Assembly (NCBI GenBank): GCA_021325135.1
Contig: JAJPHT010000039.1
Coordinates: forward strand, 62,001-126,000
Origin: Pseudomonadota bacterium
GTDB lineage: Archaea; Thermoplasmatota; SW-10-69-26; JACQPN01; JAJPHT01
DNA: 64,000 bases
Reading direction: 5' to 3'
The notes beneath the pieces were generated by a model that searched no databases, was not told where the DNA came from, and saw only the letters and a program-made list of their open reading frames with translations. The position numbers and the translations under genes are program-made. Positions 40,655 through 50,099 of this stretch are shown here, piece by piece; position 1 is the stretch's first letter; the number at the start of each line of letters is the position of its first letter.

Positions 40655-40712
40655 GGGCGCCCAACCGCCCGGGCTCGCATGGACCTTCTCCCCTGGTCCT
40701 GAACCACAGCGC

Positions 40713-40720
40713 TCAAATGC
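40713..40720 (+). promoter_or_regulatory. TATA box of the small gene at 40743
   Basis: TCAAATGC is centred about 27 nt before ATG 40743. The near-identical octamer CTCAAATG appears at 51835-51842 in the other orientation. Confidence 0.55.
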
Positions 40721-40742
40721 TCTCCAAGCGACCGCTCTGCCG

Positions 40743-40964
40743 ATGCTCGCGTTGGAGCCCACCGGCGAGATGGCCCTGCCCCTTGGAGGCGTCCGGCTCC
40801 TTGGCATCGAGGCCACGCGCCGCACCCACTGGCACGCGATGCGCCACGTCTTCGACCTCGGCGAGGACGCGGGCCTGCACGTGGAGGTGGGCCCCTTCGG
40901 CGACGTGCTCGCCTTCGCCGTGGCCTACGACCACGCGGGCGACGAGCTTCTCACGGCGCTCTAG
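40743..40964 (+). CDS. Small uncharacterised protein
   Basis: 73 residues: GEMALPLGGVRLLGIEATRR, HAMRHVFDLGEDAGLHVEVG and DVLAFAVAYDHAGDELLTAL suggest a compact alpha/beta protein. No motif recognised. It has its own TATA box and ends on a CTAG shared with the convergent gene at 40961. Conservative codon use supports that it is real. Confidence 0.6.
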   Translation: MLALEPTGEMALPLGGVRLLGIEATRRTHWHAMRHVFDLGEDAGLHVEVGPFGDVLAFAVAYDHAGDELLTAL

Positions 40965-41932
40965 CCGAACCCGCCCACGTAGCCCCCGGAGCTTGGCTCG
41001 GGCACCAGCACGCCGAACCCGCCCGCCGCGTTGCGGCGGAAGCCGCGGAAGGAGGGGTCGGTGGTGGTCGTGAAGGGCGTCTTGCGCAGCTTGACCTCGG
41101 CCGTCCGCAGCGGGCCCAGCCCCCAGCCGTCGGTGCGCGCCTCGGCGAACGCGACCGTCATGCGCTTGGCGAGGGCCACCAGGTACGGGTTCGCGTCGTC
41201 CATGTCCTCCGGCGCCTCAGGCGGGGCGTCGGGGCGCCGCGGCGGGTGCACGTAGACGACGCGCTCGATGCCGCTCTTCGCCAGCAGGGCCGCGCTGGGG
41301 AGGTCGCTGTCCAGGAGGAAGTAGCGGTTGTCGAAGTCGCGCGGCTGGGGCATGCGCGTGCCCAGGCGCCACGCGTCGAGCATGATGGCGGGGGGCGTGA
41401 CGCCCTCGATGCGGTCCCTCGCGTCGCGCGCCCACGAGGCGTAGGCGAGGAGCGCGCCCAGCGCGGCCTTCGCGTCGCCCACCTCCGCCTGGTGGGGCCA
41501 GTTGTTGAACGTCGCGACGGGCTGCATCTTCGCGCGCTGGGCCAGGAGCGCGCCGTAGGCCACCGAGAGGGCGCCCGGAAGCTCCAGGAGGACGGCCGTG
41601 CGCCCGTCGATCCACTCGGGAAGCTCGCGCGGCGCGGAGGCGATGTCAAAGCCGGGCGGGACCCACGGCCCCACCGCGTCGTGGTGCAGGCTGTCGAGGG
41701 CCGCGAAGAGGGTGGGGCGCTGGAAGGCGGACCAGGGCGAGGCGTCGGGCGGGGCCCATGCGGCGTGGAGCGCGGCGGGGTCGAGGAGCTTCCTCCAGTC
41801 GGCCTCGCCCATGGCGTCGAGCCCGGTGGGGTCGCCGATGGCGACGGGGCCCAGGCTGGGCGCGCGGCGCATGGAGCCCAACCGCGCGAGCGTCTCAAAC
41901 GGCTTCCAGAACGGTGAGTACGTTGGCGGCAT
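40961..41932 (-). CDS. Uncharacterised protein coupled to the ATP-grasp enzyme
   Basis: 323 residues, soluble. Begins MPPTYSPFWKPFETLARLGS; further landmarks are DPTGLDAMGEADWRKLLDPA, GRTAVLLELPGALSVAYGAL, QPVATFNNWPHQ and NRYFLLDSDLPSA. I do not recognise a family. Its first 38 bases overlap the end of the ATP-grasp gene, so the two are translated together, third in the order DUF350-like, ATP-grasp, this gene. Aromatic-rich ending (FRGFRRNAAGGFGVLVPEPS). A role in the same pathway is inferred from coupling alone. Confidence 0.7.
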   Translation of the reverse strand: MPPTYSPFWKPFETLARLGSMRRAPSLGPVAIGDPTGLDAMGEADWRKLLDPAALHAAWAPPDASPWSAFQRPTLFAALDSLHHDAVGPWVPPGFDIASAPRELPEWIDGRTAVLLELPGALSVAYGALLAQRAKMQPVATFNNWPHQAEVGDAKAALGALLAYASWARDARDRIEGVTPPAIMLDAWRLGTRMPQPRDFDNRYFLLDSDLPSAALLAKSGIERVVYVHPPRRPDAPPEAPEDMDDANPYLVALAKRMTVAFAEARTDGWGLGPLRTAEVKLRKTPFTTTTDPSFRGFRRNAAGGFGVLVPEPSSGGYVGGFG

Positions 41933-43046
41933 CGTATCGCACCACGTGTTGCTCGGAGATCCTGCTGTAGCAGCCGGCGAACCGGCCGTTGACGACGTAG
42001 GCGCCCACGCAGGGCGTCGCGCTGCGGCCCTCGCCCGTCTCGACGCGCAGCGGCCGGAACCGCTCCTGGAGGACGGTGGGCTGCGGACGGCGCAGGGCGC
42101 CCGCGAGGGCCTTCTCCCAGGCCTTCGGCGTCTCGTCCGCGCCCAGCACCACGCCCTCGCCCATGCGGCCGAAGCACGGCTTGAGGACCCAGCGCTCGCG
42201 CTCGGCCGCGGCCTCGCGGGCAAGCTCGGGCGTGAGGAGCCTCGTCTCGGGGATCGCGGGGTGGTCGAGCAGCGCGAAGGCGGCCTTGCTCTGCGTCCAG
42301 AGCGTCGCGAAGGGGTTGACGACGCGCAGGCCCGCCTCCAGCGCGGCGGCCCACGCGTCGAGGTTCGGCAGCGCGGGGAACCACTCGCCGGGGAAGAAGC
42401 GGTAGATGATATCAACGGGCTCGCCCGCGAGGGTGGTCCGCCCCTCCGCATGCTCCAGGTGCGCGGGAGAGGCGAGCACTGTCTCGAAGCCGTGCATCTC
42501 CAGGAGGTCCGCCAGGAGGCGCACCACCTGCATGTCCTCGGCGTAGGCCGTGGCGTAGACCATGCCGATGCGGCGCGCGCCGGCGAAGAGCCGCGCCAGC
42601 GCGTCGGGCAGGTCGCCGGGCGGCTCCATGCCCTTCTCCACGGCGTCCGCGAAGAGCGCGGGCAGCCCCAGGGCGTCGTTGTAGCCGCCGGGCACGTCGT
42701 CGTTGCACTCCGACGCGCGCCACCCTTCGGCGGTGAGGAAGAGGTCGACACGCGTGACGCGGGGGCCGCCGCCGCGGGCGAGGGGCACGACCTCCGGGGG
42801 CACGCCCAGGGCGCGCGTCCTCTCGGGGTCGCGGGGCCACGACTCCAACGCCTTCGTGGTCAGCGCGTCGATCTCCTCGGCGGCGCGCGCGAGGCCCGCG
42901 TGCTCCTCCGCGGTGAGCGCGAGGGCGCCCCGCGCGACGGTGGCGCGGCCGCGGACGTGCGTGTCCCACTTGCGGAACGTCCAGCGCAGGGTCTGGAGCC
43001 GCGCGTCCATCGCGGCCTGGGGGAGCGCGAAGGGGACGTATCTCAT
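41895..43046 (-). CDS. ATP-grasp enzyme of the glutathionylspermidine synthase-like family
   Basis: 383 residues. The N-terminal pre-ATP-grasp part has RVDLFLTAEGWRASECNDDV and PGGYNDALGLPALF (the E-x-N-x-D-x-P-G-G pattern of glutathionylspermidine synthase-like proteins). The ATP-grasp part has FATLWTQSKAAFALLDHPAI, RWVLKPCFGRMGEGVVLGAD and VLQERFRP, ending GAYVVNGRFAGCYSRISEQH with ATP/Mg ligands. It should form an amide bond at a carboxylate; spermidine as substrate is not implied in archaea. In bacteria such genes often sit by DUF350 membrane proteins (YjfC/YjfL type), and the same pairing occurs here. Confidence 0.8.
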   Translation of the reverse strand: MRYVPFALPQAAMDARLQTLRWTFRKWDTHVRGRATVARGALALTAEEHAGLARAAEEIDALTTKALESWPRDPERTRALGVPPEVVPLARGGGPRVTRVDLFLTAEGWRASECNDDVPGGYNDALGLPALFADAVEKGMEPPGDLPDALARLFAGARRIGMVYATAYAEDMQVVRLLADLLEMHGFETVLASPAHLEHAEGRTTLAGEPVDIIYRFFPGEWFPALPNLDAWAAALEAGLRVVNPFATLWTQSKAAFALLDHPAIPETRLLTPELAREAAAERERWVLKPCFGRMGEGVVLGADETPKAWEKALAGALRRPQPTVLQERFRPLRVETGEGRSATPCVGAYVVNGRFAGCYSRISEQHVVRYDAANVLTVLEAV

Positions 43047-43050
43047 GGTC

Positions 43051-43809
43051 TCACGTCAGGAAATAGTAGAGAAGGCCGCCCGCGACGAGGAGCGCCGCGG
43101 CGGCGAGGCGGATGGCGTCCTTGCGCGGGTGGAACCGGGAGTAGGCGCCCGCCAGCGCGGCGACGGGGGCGATGGCCACGATGGGCGCGACGCGGCGCAG
43201 GTAGTCGGGCAGGTCGCGCTCCCAGCCGGTGAAGTCGCCTGCGGCGGCGCGGCCCGCGACGAGGCCCGCCGAGATCGCCACGCCCGCGAGGAGGATCGCC
43301 GCGGAGACGTCGCGCTCCAGCCGCACGTCGTCCTTGAGCTGGCCCAGGCGCCCCACGAGCGCCATGCTGCCGCGAAGCTCCCAGTAGGCGAGGAAGAAGA
43401 ACGCGACCACGACCCACCAGCCGGGGCCCTCGCCGGTGAGCGCGCCGCCGAAGGCGAACGCGGTGCCCAGCGCGAAGCCCCCCATGGCGATGCCCGCCGC
43501 GAGGTTGCCGCGCTCCACGACGTCGGCGGGATAGAACATGCCCAGCATGGGCACGCGGAGGCCCGCCACGAGGAGGATCGCAAGGGCGAGGAAGACGTAC
43601 ATCCAGGTGTAGAAGCCCACGATGTCCGAGGCCGCGCCCGTCTGGAGCACGAACCAGAACCACAGCAGCGCGAAGAGGACGGAGGCGCGCACGACGCCCA
43701 CGCCCGGGTTGTGGTTGCGCAGGAAGAAGGCGTTGGTGGAGAAGGGGAAGACGCGCCAGAGGCCCCAGAGGGTGACCAAGGCGCTGAGGACGAAGAGGGG
43801 CACCTCCAT
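43051..43809 (-). CDS. Multi-pass membrane protein, DUF350-like
   Basis: 252 residues with about seven hydrophobic helices (VPLFVLSALVTLWGLWRVF, ASVLFALLWFWFVLQTGA, MYVFLALAILLVAGL, AAGIAMGGFALGTAFAFG and others). The size and the coupling to a glutathionylspermidine synthase-like ATP-grasp gene 4 bases downstream suggest a DUF350/YjfL-type protein; sequence resemblance alone is weak. ATG 43809 falls just before the first helix, yet the frame stays open upstream and reads TDPFYSLYEIGWT, which looks like genuine protein, so a CTG near 43851 may be the real start. Confidence 0.62.
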   Translation of the reverse strand: MEVPLFVLSALVTLWGLWRVFPFSTNAFFLRNHNPGVGVVRASVLFALLWFWFVLQTGAASDIVGFYTWMYVFLALAILLVAGLRVPMLGMFYPADVVERGNLAAGIAMGGFALGTAFAFGGALTGEGPGWWVVVAFFFLAYWELRGSMALVGRLGQLKDDVRLERDVSAAILLAGVAISAGLVAGRAAAGDFTGWERDLPDYLRRVAPIVAIAPVAALAGAYSRFHPRKDAIRLAAAALLVAGGLLYYFLT

Positions 43810-43905
43810 CGTCCAGCCGATCTCGTAGAGGCTGTAGAACGGATCGGTCAGCGGAACGTCGACCAGCCGGCACTCCCCGCGACGGCGCGAGGCGCACGCG
43901 GGTGG

Positions 43906-44358
43906 TTAACCGTTGCGAGGCGCGGCGGACGCGACCTTGCGGTCCAGGGCCTCGATGTCGCCCTGGGTCTGCTTGGCGATGGTCCCCTTGACCATGGGCG
44001 TCATGAGGGCCATGAGGCCGGGGAGGCGGAAGTCGATGGCGCACTTGACGCGCGTGCCCGCGCCTTCGGGCGTGAGGGTCCAGGTGGCGACGCCCGCGGG
44101 CTTGCCGTCGCGGTGGATGTCCAGCACGAGCTGGCGGCCCGGCTCGGCCTTGAGCACGGTGCCCTGAACGTCGGCGGGGCGCCCCATGGTGACGCGGCGC
44201 TGCGTGAACTTCGTCCCCTCCTTCACGGGGCCGGGGGTGACCTGCTTCGAGTCGGAGACGCCGGAGAGCCACGTCTTGGAGCCGTCGAAGTCCACGAGCG
44301 CGGCGTACACGGCGGCGGGGGCGGCATGGACGAGGCCTTCGCGTTCGACGTGGGGCAT
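43906..44358 (-). CDS. SRPBCC family protein
   Basis: 150 residues: EREGLVHAAPAAVYAALVDF, then KQVTPGPVKEGTKFTQRRVT, TWTLTPEGAGTRVKCAIDFR and the terminal helix TPMVKGTIAKQTQGDIEALD, typical polyketide cyclase/SRPBCC order. A GCTCAAAC box (44382-44389) is about 28 nt before ATG 44358. Fourth SRPBCC gene of the window; ligand unknown. Confidence 0.75.
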   Translation of the reverse strand: MPHVEREGLVHAAPAAVYAALVDFDGSKTWLSGVSDSKQVTPGPVKEGTKFTQRRVTMGRPADVQGTVLKAEPGRQLVLDIHRDGKPAGVATWTLTPEGAGTRVKCAIDFRLPGLMALMTPMVKGTIAKQTQGDIEALDRKVASAAPRNG

Positions 44359-44381
44359 GCAGGCGGCACCGCCGGAAGGGG

Positions 44382-44389
44382 GTTTGAGC
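44382..44389 (-). promoter_or_regulatory. TATA box of the SRPBCC gene at 43906
   Basis: GCTCAAAC on the minus strand is centred about 28 nt before ATG 44358. Confidence 0.5.
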
Positions 44390-44400
44390 TTGTTCCCGAA

Positions 44401-44787
44401 TCACGGCGCGCGGGGCCGGAACGCCAGCGAGGCCGAGTTGATGCAGTAACGCAGGCCCGTGGGCGCGGGCCCGTCGTCGAAGACGTGCCCCAGGTGCGCC
44501 TCGCACGCGGCGCAGCGCACCTCGGTGCGCTTCATGAAGAGCGTGCGGTCGACGCGCTCCTGGATGCGCGAGCCTTCGGCTGGCTCGAAGAAGCTGGGCC
44601 AGCCCGTGCCCGAGTCGAACTTGGCGCGCGAGTCGAAGAGGGGCGCATCGCAGCAGACGCAGCGGTACTCCCCCTCCGCATGGTGGTTCCAGTACTCGCC
44701 TGTGAAGGGGCGCTCGGTGCCGGCCTCCTGCGTGACGTGGTAGGCCAGGGGGCTGAGGCGGGCGCGGAGGTCGGAGGCGCTCTTCAT
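44401..44787 (-). CDS. msrB: Peptide-methionine (R)-S-oxide reductase
   Basis: 128 residues, usual MsrB length. Zinc cysteines are in CVCC (43, 46) and CAAC (92, 95); [10 protein letters not shown] (60-69) and [10 protein letters not shown] are signature blocks; [11 protein letters not shown] (113-123) contains the catalytic Cys115. The enzyme reduces methionine-R-sulfoxide in proteins. ATG 44787 begins the family N-terminus; 42 bases from the SRPBCC gene downstream. Confidence 0.95.
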   Translation of the reverse strand: MKSASDLRARLSPLAYHVTQEAGTERPFTGEYWNHHAEGEYRCVCCDAPLFDSRAKFDSGTGWPSFFEPAEGSRIQERVDRTLFMKRTEVRCAACEAHLGHVFDDGPAPTGLRYCINSASLAFRPRAP

Positions 44788-44886
44788 GAGGCTCCCAGGG
44801 GCCTCCGGAAGGTGAGGCTTTGCCCAGATTCCCCCGGAAACGATTTCTCCTCCCCGGGGTCTCGGAGAGGCGGGAGGCAACCGCCC

Positions 44887-45432
44887 TTGACCCGCATCCA
44901 GCGTCCCGCCCTTCTCGCCCTTGCCCTGATGGTCCTTTCCCTGCCCGCGGCCGGCGCCGAGTCCCCGACCTCGGGCGCCTGCGACTCGACGGGCGTGCTC
45001 GTCTGCGTCGGCGCGGACGTGGGCGCCTCCGTCGCGTGCGGCCTCGACGCCACCGGCCTCGCGACGTGCTCGTGGACCTACGGCTGGGTGACCACCGGCT
45101 ACAGCCCCGCGCAGCTTCCCGGCCACGAGAACGACACGGTGACGACCCTCGTGCGCATCTGCCCTGGCAACGGCCCCTGCCAGGACGCCACGACGGTCGC
45201 GACGCACGGCTGCGCCTGGACCCCCGTCGCGGGCTGCGACCACAGCAGCAGCCCGCCGGGCGGCTCGACCACGGCCCAGCTTGCCCTGGGCGAGTGCCTC
45301 ACTGTCGAGGTGCAGATGAGCGTGGACGTCGCGGGCGTCGTCGTGGAGGGCGGCCCCGCGCTCGCCCACGCCGCGTTCCACAACGCGGGCGGCAACGGCG
45401 GCGCGGTCTGCCGCGTCGACGACGGACGATAG
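44887..45432 (+). CDS. Secreted cysteine-containing protein
   Basis: 181 residues starting at TTG 44887 with a signal peptide ([20 protein letters not shown]). The mature part has about ten cysteines ([59 protein letters not shown]) and a Ser/Pro/Gly linker. No ATG or GTG is available in frame upstream of the signal. Ends six bases from the ArgG stop. No family recognised. Confidence 0.62.
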   Translation: MTRIQRPALLALALMVLSLPAAGAESPTSGACDSTGVLVCVGADVGASVACGLDATGLATCSWTYGWVTTGYSPAQLPGHENDTVTTLVRICPGNGPCQDATTVATHGCAWTPVAGCDHSSSPPGGSTTAQLALGECLTVEVQMSVDVAGVVVEGGPALAHAAFHNAGGNGGAVCRVDDGR

Positions 45433-45438
45433 TCCTGC

Positions 45439-46641
<1,203 letters not shown>

Positions 46642-46728
46642 CGGAGCCACTTAGGGGCTGCCGGGGATGAAGGCCTCGCCCCGGGAGCGACAAAGGGGGA
46701 CGCGCGCGTCCGGAATCGGACACCTGCG

Positions 46729-47172
46729 TCAGGACTCGGTGACGACCACGTGCGCGCTCACGGGCCCGGCGCCCGAGTACTCGATTTGCTTGACGCCGGC
46801 CGCGGGCGCGGTCTTGGTGCACGTGGTGGAGTCCGTTACGGGGCCGTCCGCCAGGGTGCACACCGCGCCGCCGACCTTCACCTGCACGCCGCTGGCGACG
46901 CCCGCGGGCGCGCCGCCCGCGGGGCTGAAGGTGACGTTGATGGTGACGGTCATCGCGGCGGGGTCGACGGTGATGGGCACGGGGCTGGCGGGGCTCGCCG
47001 GCGTGTCCGTGAACGTGTGGTCGTCGGTCTTCAGCGTCTTGGCGGCCGCCGTGCCGTTGGTCCCGGGCGTCGCGCCCGTGGGCGTCGTCGGCGTGCCGCC
47101 GTTCGTGCCGTTGTTGGCCGCGCAGCCCGCCGCGAGGATCGACAGGACGACGAGGAGGAGGATGGAGCGCAT
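46729..47172 (-). CDS. Small lipoprotein, paralogue of the 47641 protein
   Basis: 147 residues. Signal peptide ending LAAGC (lipobox Cys near 17), a Thr/Pro/Asn/Gly linker (GTNGGTPTTPTGATPGTNGT), then a beta-sandwich with VTINVTFSPAGGAPAGVASG, VKVGGAVCTLADGPVTDST and SGAGPVSAHVVVTES. The 47641 protein has the same plan and matching phrases (LVLNVTWAIAGGAPAAPDPN, VSIGGATCSLPGPVDQS, GGGPAPITATVTVMELQ), so this is a local duplication. Function unknown. Confidence 0.7.
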   Translation of the reverse strand: MRSILLLVVLSILAAGCAANNGTNGGTPTTPTGATPGTNGTAAAKTLKTDDHTFTDTPASPASPVPITVDPAAMTVTINVTFSPAGGAPAGVASGVQVKVGGAVCTLADGPVTDSTTCTKTAPAAGVKQIEYSGAGPVSAHVVVTES

Positions 47173-47274
47173 GCCCCTGTCGAGCGCCAGGGGATTGATG
47201 AAGAAATCGGCCCGGTCGTTGAGACAAAGGCCGAATGACAAGGGGGGTGCTAGGTGGAACGTCCTCCGGCCTGC

Positions 47275-47496
47275 TCAGAACACGTAGCAGGGCTCCAGGA
47301 GCGGGTCCAGGTTGGACGTGGTGCTGACGTAGACCAGGCAGTTGGCGGTTCCGCACCGGCCGTCGGGAGCACAGTCGTAGCCGGTGCACTCAGCGTCCAC
47401 GAGCCCAGCGCAGGTTCCACCGGGCGAAGCGGCGGCGAAGGTTCCCGTTCCGACGAGCGCGAAGAGGATGGCGGAAGCAATCAGGATGAGCTTCAT
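47275..47496 (-). CDS. Tiny secreted cysteine-rich protein
   Basis: 73 residues: signal peptide (MKLILIASAILFALVGTGTF) and a mature ~50-residue part with seven cysteines (GTCAGLVDAECTGYDCAPDG, GRCGTANCLVYVST, LEPCYVF). The flanking DNA is clearly less GC-rich than the rest of the window. It lies between the two paralogous lipoproteins. Same style as the 33908 gene. Confidence 0.6.
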   Translation of the reverse strand: MKLILIASAILFALVGTGTFAAASPGGTCAGLVDAECTGYDCAPDGRCGTANCLVYVSTTSNLDPLLEPCYVF

Positions 47497-47640
47497 GGGT
47501 TCCCCGGGGAAGGGAGCGCAAGGTCAGCGAAGACGGCTTCCAAAATTACAGAAACCATCGTCTGGTCGTGTGAATCGGAAGAATGCGTCGAAGAAGAGGT
47601 TGGACGGCGGAGGGGTGCGGGCCCCTCCGTGACCGTCGCG

Positions 47641-48195
47641 CTACTGGAGCTCCATCACGGTCACGGTCGCCGTGATGGGCGCCGGGCCGCCGCCGTACTT
47701 GATGGCCATCTTGCCGGGGGCCGCGGTGCCGGCCTTGTTGGCGCACGCCGCGGGGGACTGGTCCACGGGGCCCGGGAGGCTGCACGTGGCGCCGCCAATG
47801 CTGACGGTGACGCCGTTGGGGTCGGGCGCGGCAGGCGCGCCGCCGGCGATGGCCCACGTGACGTTGAGGACCAGCTTGGTGTAGCCGGCGTCGATGTTGC
47901 AGGGCGTGTCAGCGGGGGGCGTCGGCGCGCCGCCGTTGGGCGTCTCGGTGAAGTCGACGTTCGCCGAGCAGGCCTGCTTGGGCGCGAGGGTGGCCGGCGT
48001 CGTGCTGTTCGTGTCCGTGCCGCCGGGGCTGGTGGGCGTCGTGCCGGCGGGCGTGCTGCCGGTGGGCGACGAGGGCGTGGCGTCGGTGGGCGTCGTCGCG
48101 CCGGTGTCGCCGCCGTTGTCGTTGTTGTTCGACTTGCCGAAGCATCCGGCGAACGCGAGCATCGCCGCCAGGACGAGGACAGGGACCAGCCTCAT
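47641..48195 (-). CDS. Small lipoprotein, paralogue of the 46729 protein
   Basis: 184 residues with signal peptide ending LAFAGC (lipobox), a longer low-complexity linker (SPTGSTPAGTTPTSPGGTDT) than its paralogue and a C-terminal beta-sandwich with three cysteines. The C-terminal domain pairs line by line with the 46729 protein. The duplication plus the intervening tiny Cys gene gives a three-gene exported cluster. Function unknown. Confidence 0.7.
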   Translation of the reverse strand: MRLVPVLVLAAMLAFAGCFGKSNNNDNGGDTGATTPTDATPSSPTGSTPAGTTPTSPGGTDTNSTTPATLAPKQACSANVDFTETPNGGAPTPPADTPCNIDAGYTKLVLNVTWAIAGGAPAAPDPNGVTVSIGGATCSLPGPVDQSPAACANKAGTAAPGKMAIKYGGGPAPITATVTVMELQ

Positions 48196-48310
48196 GAGGG
48201 GGCGGACGGCGGAGGGCTACCTGAAGGTTTCGAATGCAATGTTGAAGGCTTTCGCCGGAGCCCTCTGGTCGCGGCTGCCCGAATCGGGACGCAGGCGTCC
48301 AGGGCCGAAC

Positions 48311-48318
48311 GTTCAAGA
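48311..48318 (+). promoter_or_regulatory. TATA-like box of the ACT-like gene
   Basis: GTTCAAGA is centred about 28 nt before ATG 48343. Confidence 0.45.
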
Positions 48319-48342
48319 CCATCGCCTGCGCTGCGCCGCGGC

Positions 48343-49008
48343 ATGGCCCGCCGCAAGCCGTCGACCGGCGTCTCCACCGCCGCCGTGGTCCGCGACTACA
48401 TCGACACGCACCCCTCCATCAAGGACGGCATGCGCATGGGCATCATCAACCTCAGCGCGCTGGCCCGGAAGATCATGGAGGAGAAGGGGCTCAAGTCCGA
48501 GGAGGCGGCGCTCATGGCGTGCCGGCGCTACGAGCTGGACCCCAAGAGCCGCATCAACGAGGAGGCCATCCTCAAGGTGCTGCGCCGCAGCAAGCTGGAG
48601 ATCCGCACGAAGGTCGTGACCATGACGGTGCGCCCCTCGTGGCACATGTACGGCAAGCTCGAGAAGGTCATGAGCGCGATGCGCGGCCGCGAGCAGAACG
48701 TCCACATCATCCAGGGCACGGCGGGCGTCACGGTCATCATGGACGGCGCGGTGGCGAAGGAGGTCCGCGACATCGTGGGCGAGGACGAGATCCTCAAGGA
48801 GGCCAAGGACCTCGTGGAGCTCATCGTCACCTCCCCCGAGGTGGTGGAGGACGTGCAGGGCGTCGTGGCGTTCCTGTCCAGCAGCCTCTCGTCGAAGGGC
48901 ATCAACTTCGTCGAGCTGATCTCGTGCTTCAAGGACACCATGTTCGTCATCGAGCAGGCCGACATGATGGCGGCGTTCGACACGCTCAACCAGATCATCT
49001 CGATGTAG
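48343..49008 (+). CDS. Conserved archaeal protein with ACT-like domains
   Basis: 221 residues. N-terminal helical part (AAVVRDYIDTHPSIKDGMRM, INLSALARKIMEEKGL) resembles a winged-helix or helical DNA-binding-type region; the second half (IRTKVVTMTVRPSWHMYGKL, VHIIQGTAGVTVIMDGAVAK, VVAFLSSSLSSKGINFVELI, FVIEQADMMAAFDTLNQIIS) shows the beta-alpha-beta rhythm of ACT domains, including the segment G-I-N-F-V-E of amino-acid-binding ACT folds. Likely an amino-acid-responsive regulator; that is inference from domain types. Confidence 0.72.
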   Translation: MARRKPSTGVSTAAVVRDYIDTHPSIKDGMRMGIINLSALARKIMEEKGLKSEEAALMACRRYELDPKSRINEEAILKVLRRSKLEIRTKVVTMTVRPSWHMYGKLEKVMSAMRGREQNVHIIQGTAGVTVIMDGAVAKEVRDIVGEDEILKEAKDLVELIVTSPEVVEDVQGVVAFLSSSLSSKGINFVELISCFKDTMFVIEQADMMAAFDTLNQIISM

Positions 49009-49065
49009 GCGCCCTCCGGAACCTTCCGCGAAGGCGATATCGTTCCTGGAGGCCCTCGCCGCGGC

Positions 49066-49332
49066 ATGGCCCGAACGGGTGCTTTGGCGGTGGGGTTGGC
49101 GGCGGTCGTGATCGGCGGCGCGCTTGGCGTGATGGGCGTCTTCCTGGCGCTCGCGTCGGGGAGCTTCCTCTCGGGGGACGCGCAGCATCACGACGGGTTC
49201 TTCGGCCTGGGCGGCGGCGATTCGCAGTCCGCCTCGGTGCCCACCGCGCCGTGGATCGGCCTCCTGCTCGCGCTCGCGGGAGTCGCGATCTTCTCCTTCG
49301 GGCTGCGCGGCATGATGGAGGCCTCGGACTAG
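49066..49332 (+). CDS. Small two-helix membrane protein
   Basis: 88 residues with hydrophobic segments at both ends (GALAVGLAAVVIGGALGVMG and WIGLLLALAGVAIFSFGLRG) joined by a Gly/Ser/His/Asp loop (FLSGDAQHHDGFFGLGGGDS). No family recognised. Its TAG interlocks with the NUDIX stop on CTAG 49329-49332. Confidence 0.6.
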   Translation: MARTGALAVGLAAVVIGGALGVMGVFLALASGSFLSGDAQHHDGFFGLGGGDSQSASVPTAPWIGLLLALAGVAIFSFGLRGMMEASD

Positions 49333-50039
49333 CCGGGGAGGAGCCCCTTCTCGCGCGCCGCGCGGAGCGCCGCCTCCTGGAGCGCCACGCGGTAGGCGAA
49401 GCCCCCGATGTCGGCGGCGCGCATGCGTGCATGCACGGCACCTTCCAGCTCCTCGGGCGAGAGCAGCACGACGGCCTTGATCTCGTTGGTGTCGCGCGGC
49501 TCCAGGGCGCCCCCCTGGGGCACGGCCCAGAAGACGTGGCTCTCCCAGTACTCCGGCTCGTCGGCCTTGGGGGGCGTCTCGGCGGCGAAGCGCGCCAGCG
49601 AGTCGAACACCCACTCGTCGCTGCGGCCGCGCCGGCTCGCCTCCGCCAGCGCGTGGGGGCTGGGCGTCGCGTGCGTGCCCAGCGTGAAGTGGCACGAGAC
49701 GCGCAGCAGGTAGTCCGTGATGCGGACCTTGAGCCCCGTCTCCTCGTAGGCCTCGCGCTCGGCCGCGGCGTCCAGGGGCTCGCCGGGCACGACGCCGCCG
49801 CTGGGGGGCCGCGCGACGCCCTCGGGGTAGCTGTGCTTCACGATGCAGACCAGCTTGCCTTCGAAGGGGATGAGGATGGTCGCGTCCCGGTAGCGCCCGT
49901 CGGTCTTGCTGAAGCGCAGCAGGTTGAACTCCCACTCGCGCATGGGCACGTCCAGGGTCATCTCGGAGGGCTCGCCGTAACGCTCCCGCAGGCGCGCCAC
50001 GTCCTCGCTGCGGCGGTGGGAGGGCGAGCCCTGGCTCAT
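49329..50039 (-). CDS. NUDIX hydrolase
   Basis: 236 residues with a complete NUDIX box at 81-103: GGVVPGEPLDAAAEREAYEE followed by TGL (G-x5-E-x7-R-E-U-x-E-E-x-G-U). Flanking strands DATILIPFEGKLVCIVKHSY and HVFWAVPQGGALEPRD fit the fold. It should hydrolyse a nucleoside diphosphate linked to another group; the substrate is not predictable. ATG 50039 is about 26 nt from a GATTGAAG box (50062-50069). Confidence 0.88.
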   Translation of the reverse strand: MSQGSPSHRRSEDVARLRERYGEPSEMTLDVPMREWEFNLLRFSKTDGRYRDATILIPFEGKLVCIVKHSYPEGVARPPSGGVVPGEPLDAAAEREAYEETGLKVRITDYLLRVSCHFTLGTHATPSPHALAEASRRGRSDEWVFDSLARFAAETPPKADEPEYWESHVFWAVPQGGALEPRDTNEIKAVVLLSPEELEGAVHARMRAADIGGFAYRVALQEAALRAAREKGLLPG

Positions 50040-50061
50040 GCGCGTGTGTGACGCCTTCCGC

Positions 50062-50069
50062 CTCTTCAA
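50062..50069 (-). promoter_or_regulatory. TATA-like box of the NUDIX gene
   Basis: GATTGAAG on the minus strand is centred about 26 nt before ATG 50039. Confidence 0.4.
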
Positions 50070-50099
50070 TCATGTCGGGCTCCCTTCGACGGGGCATCC

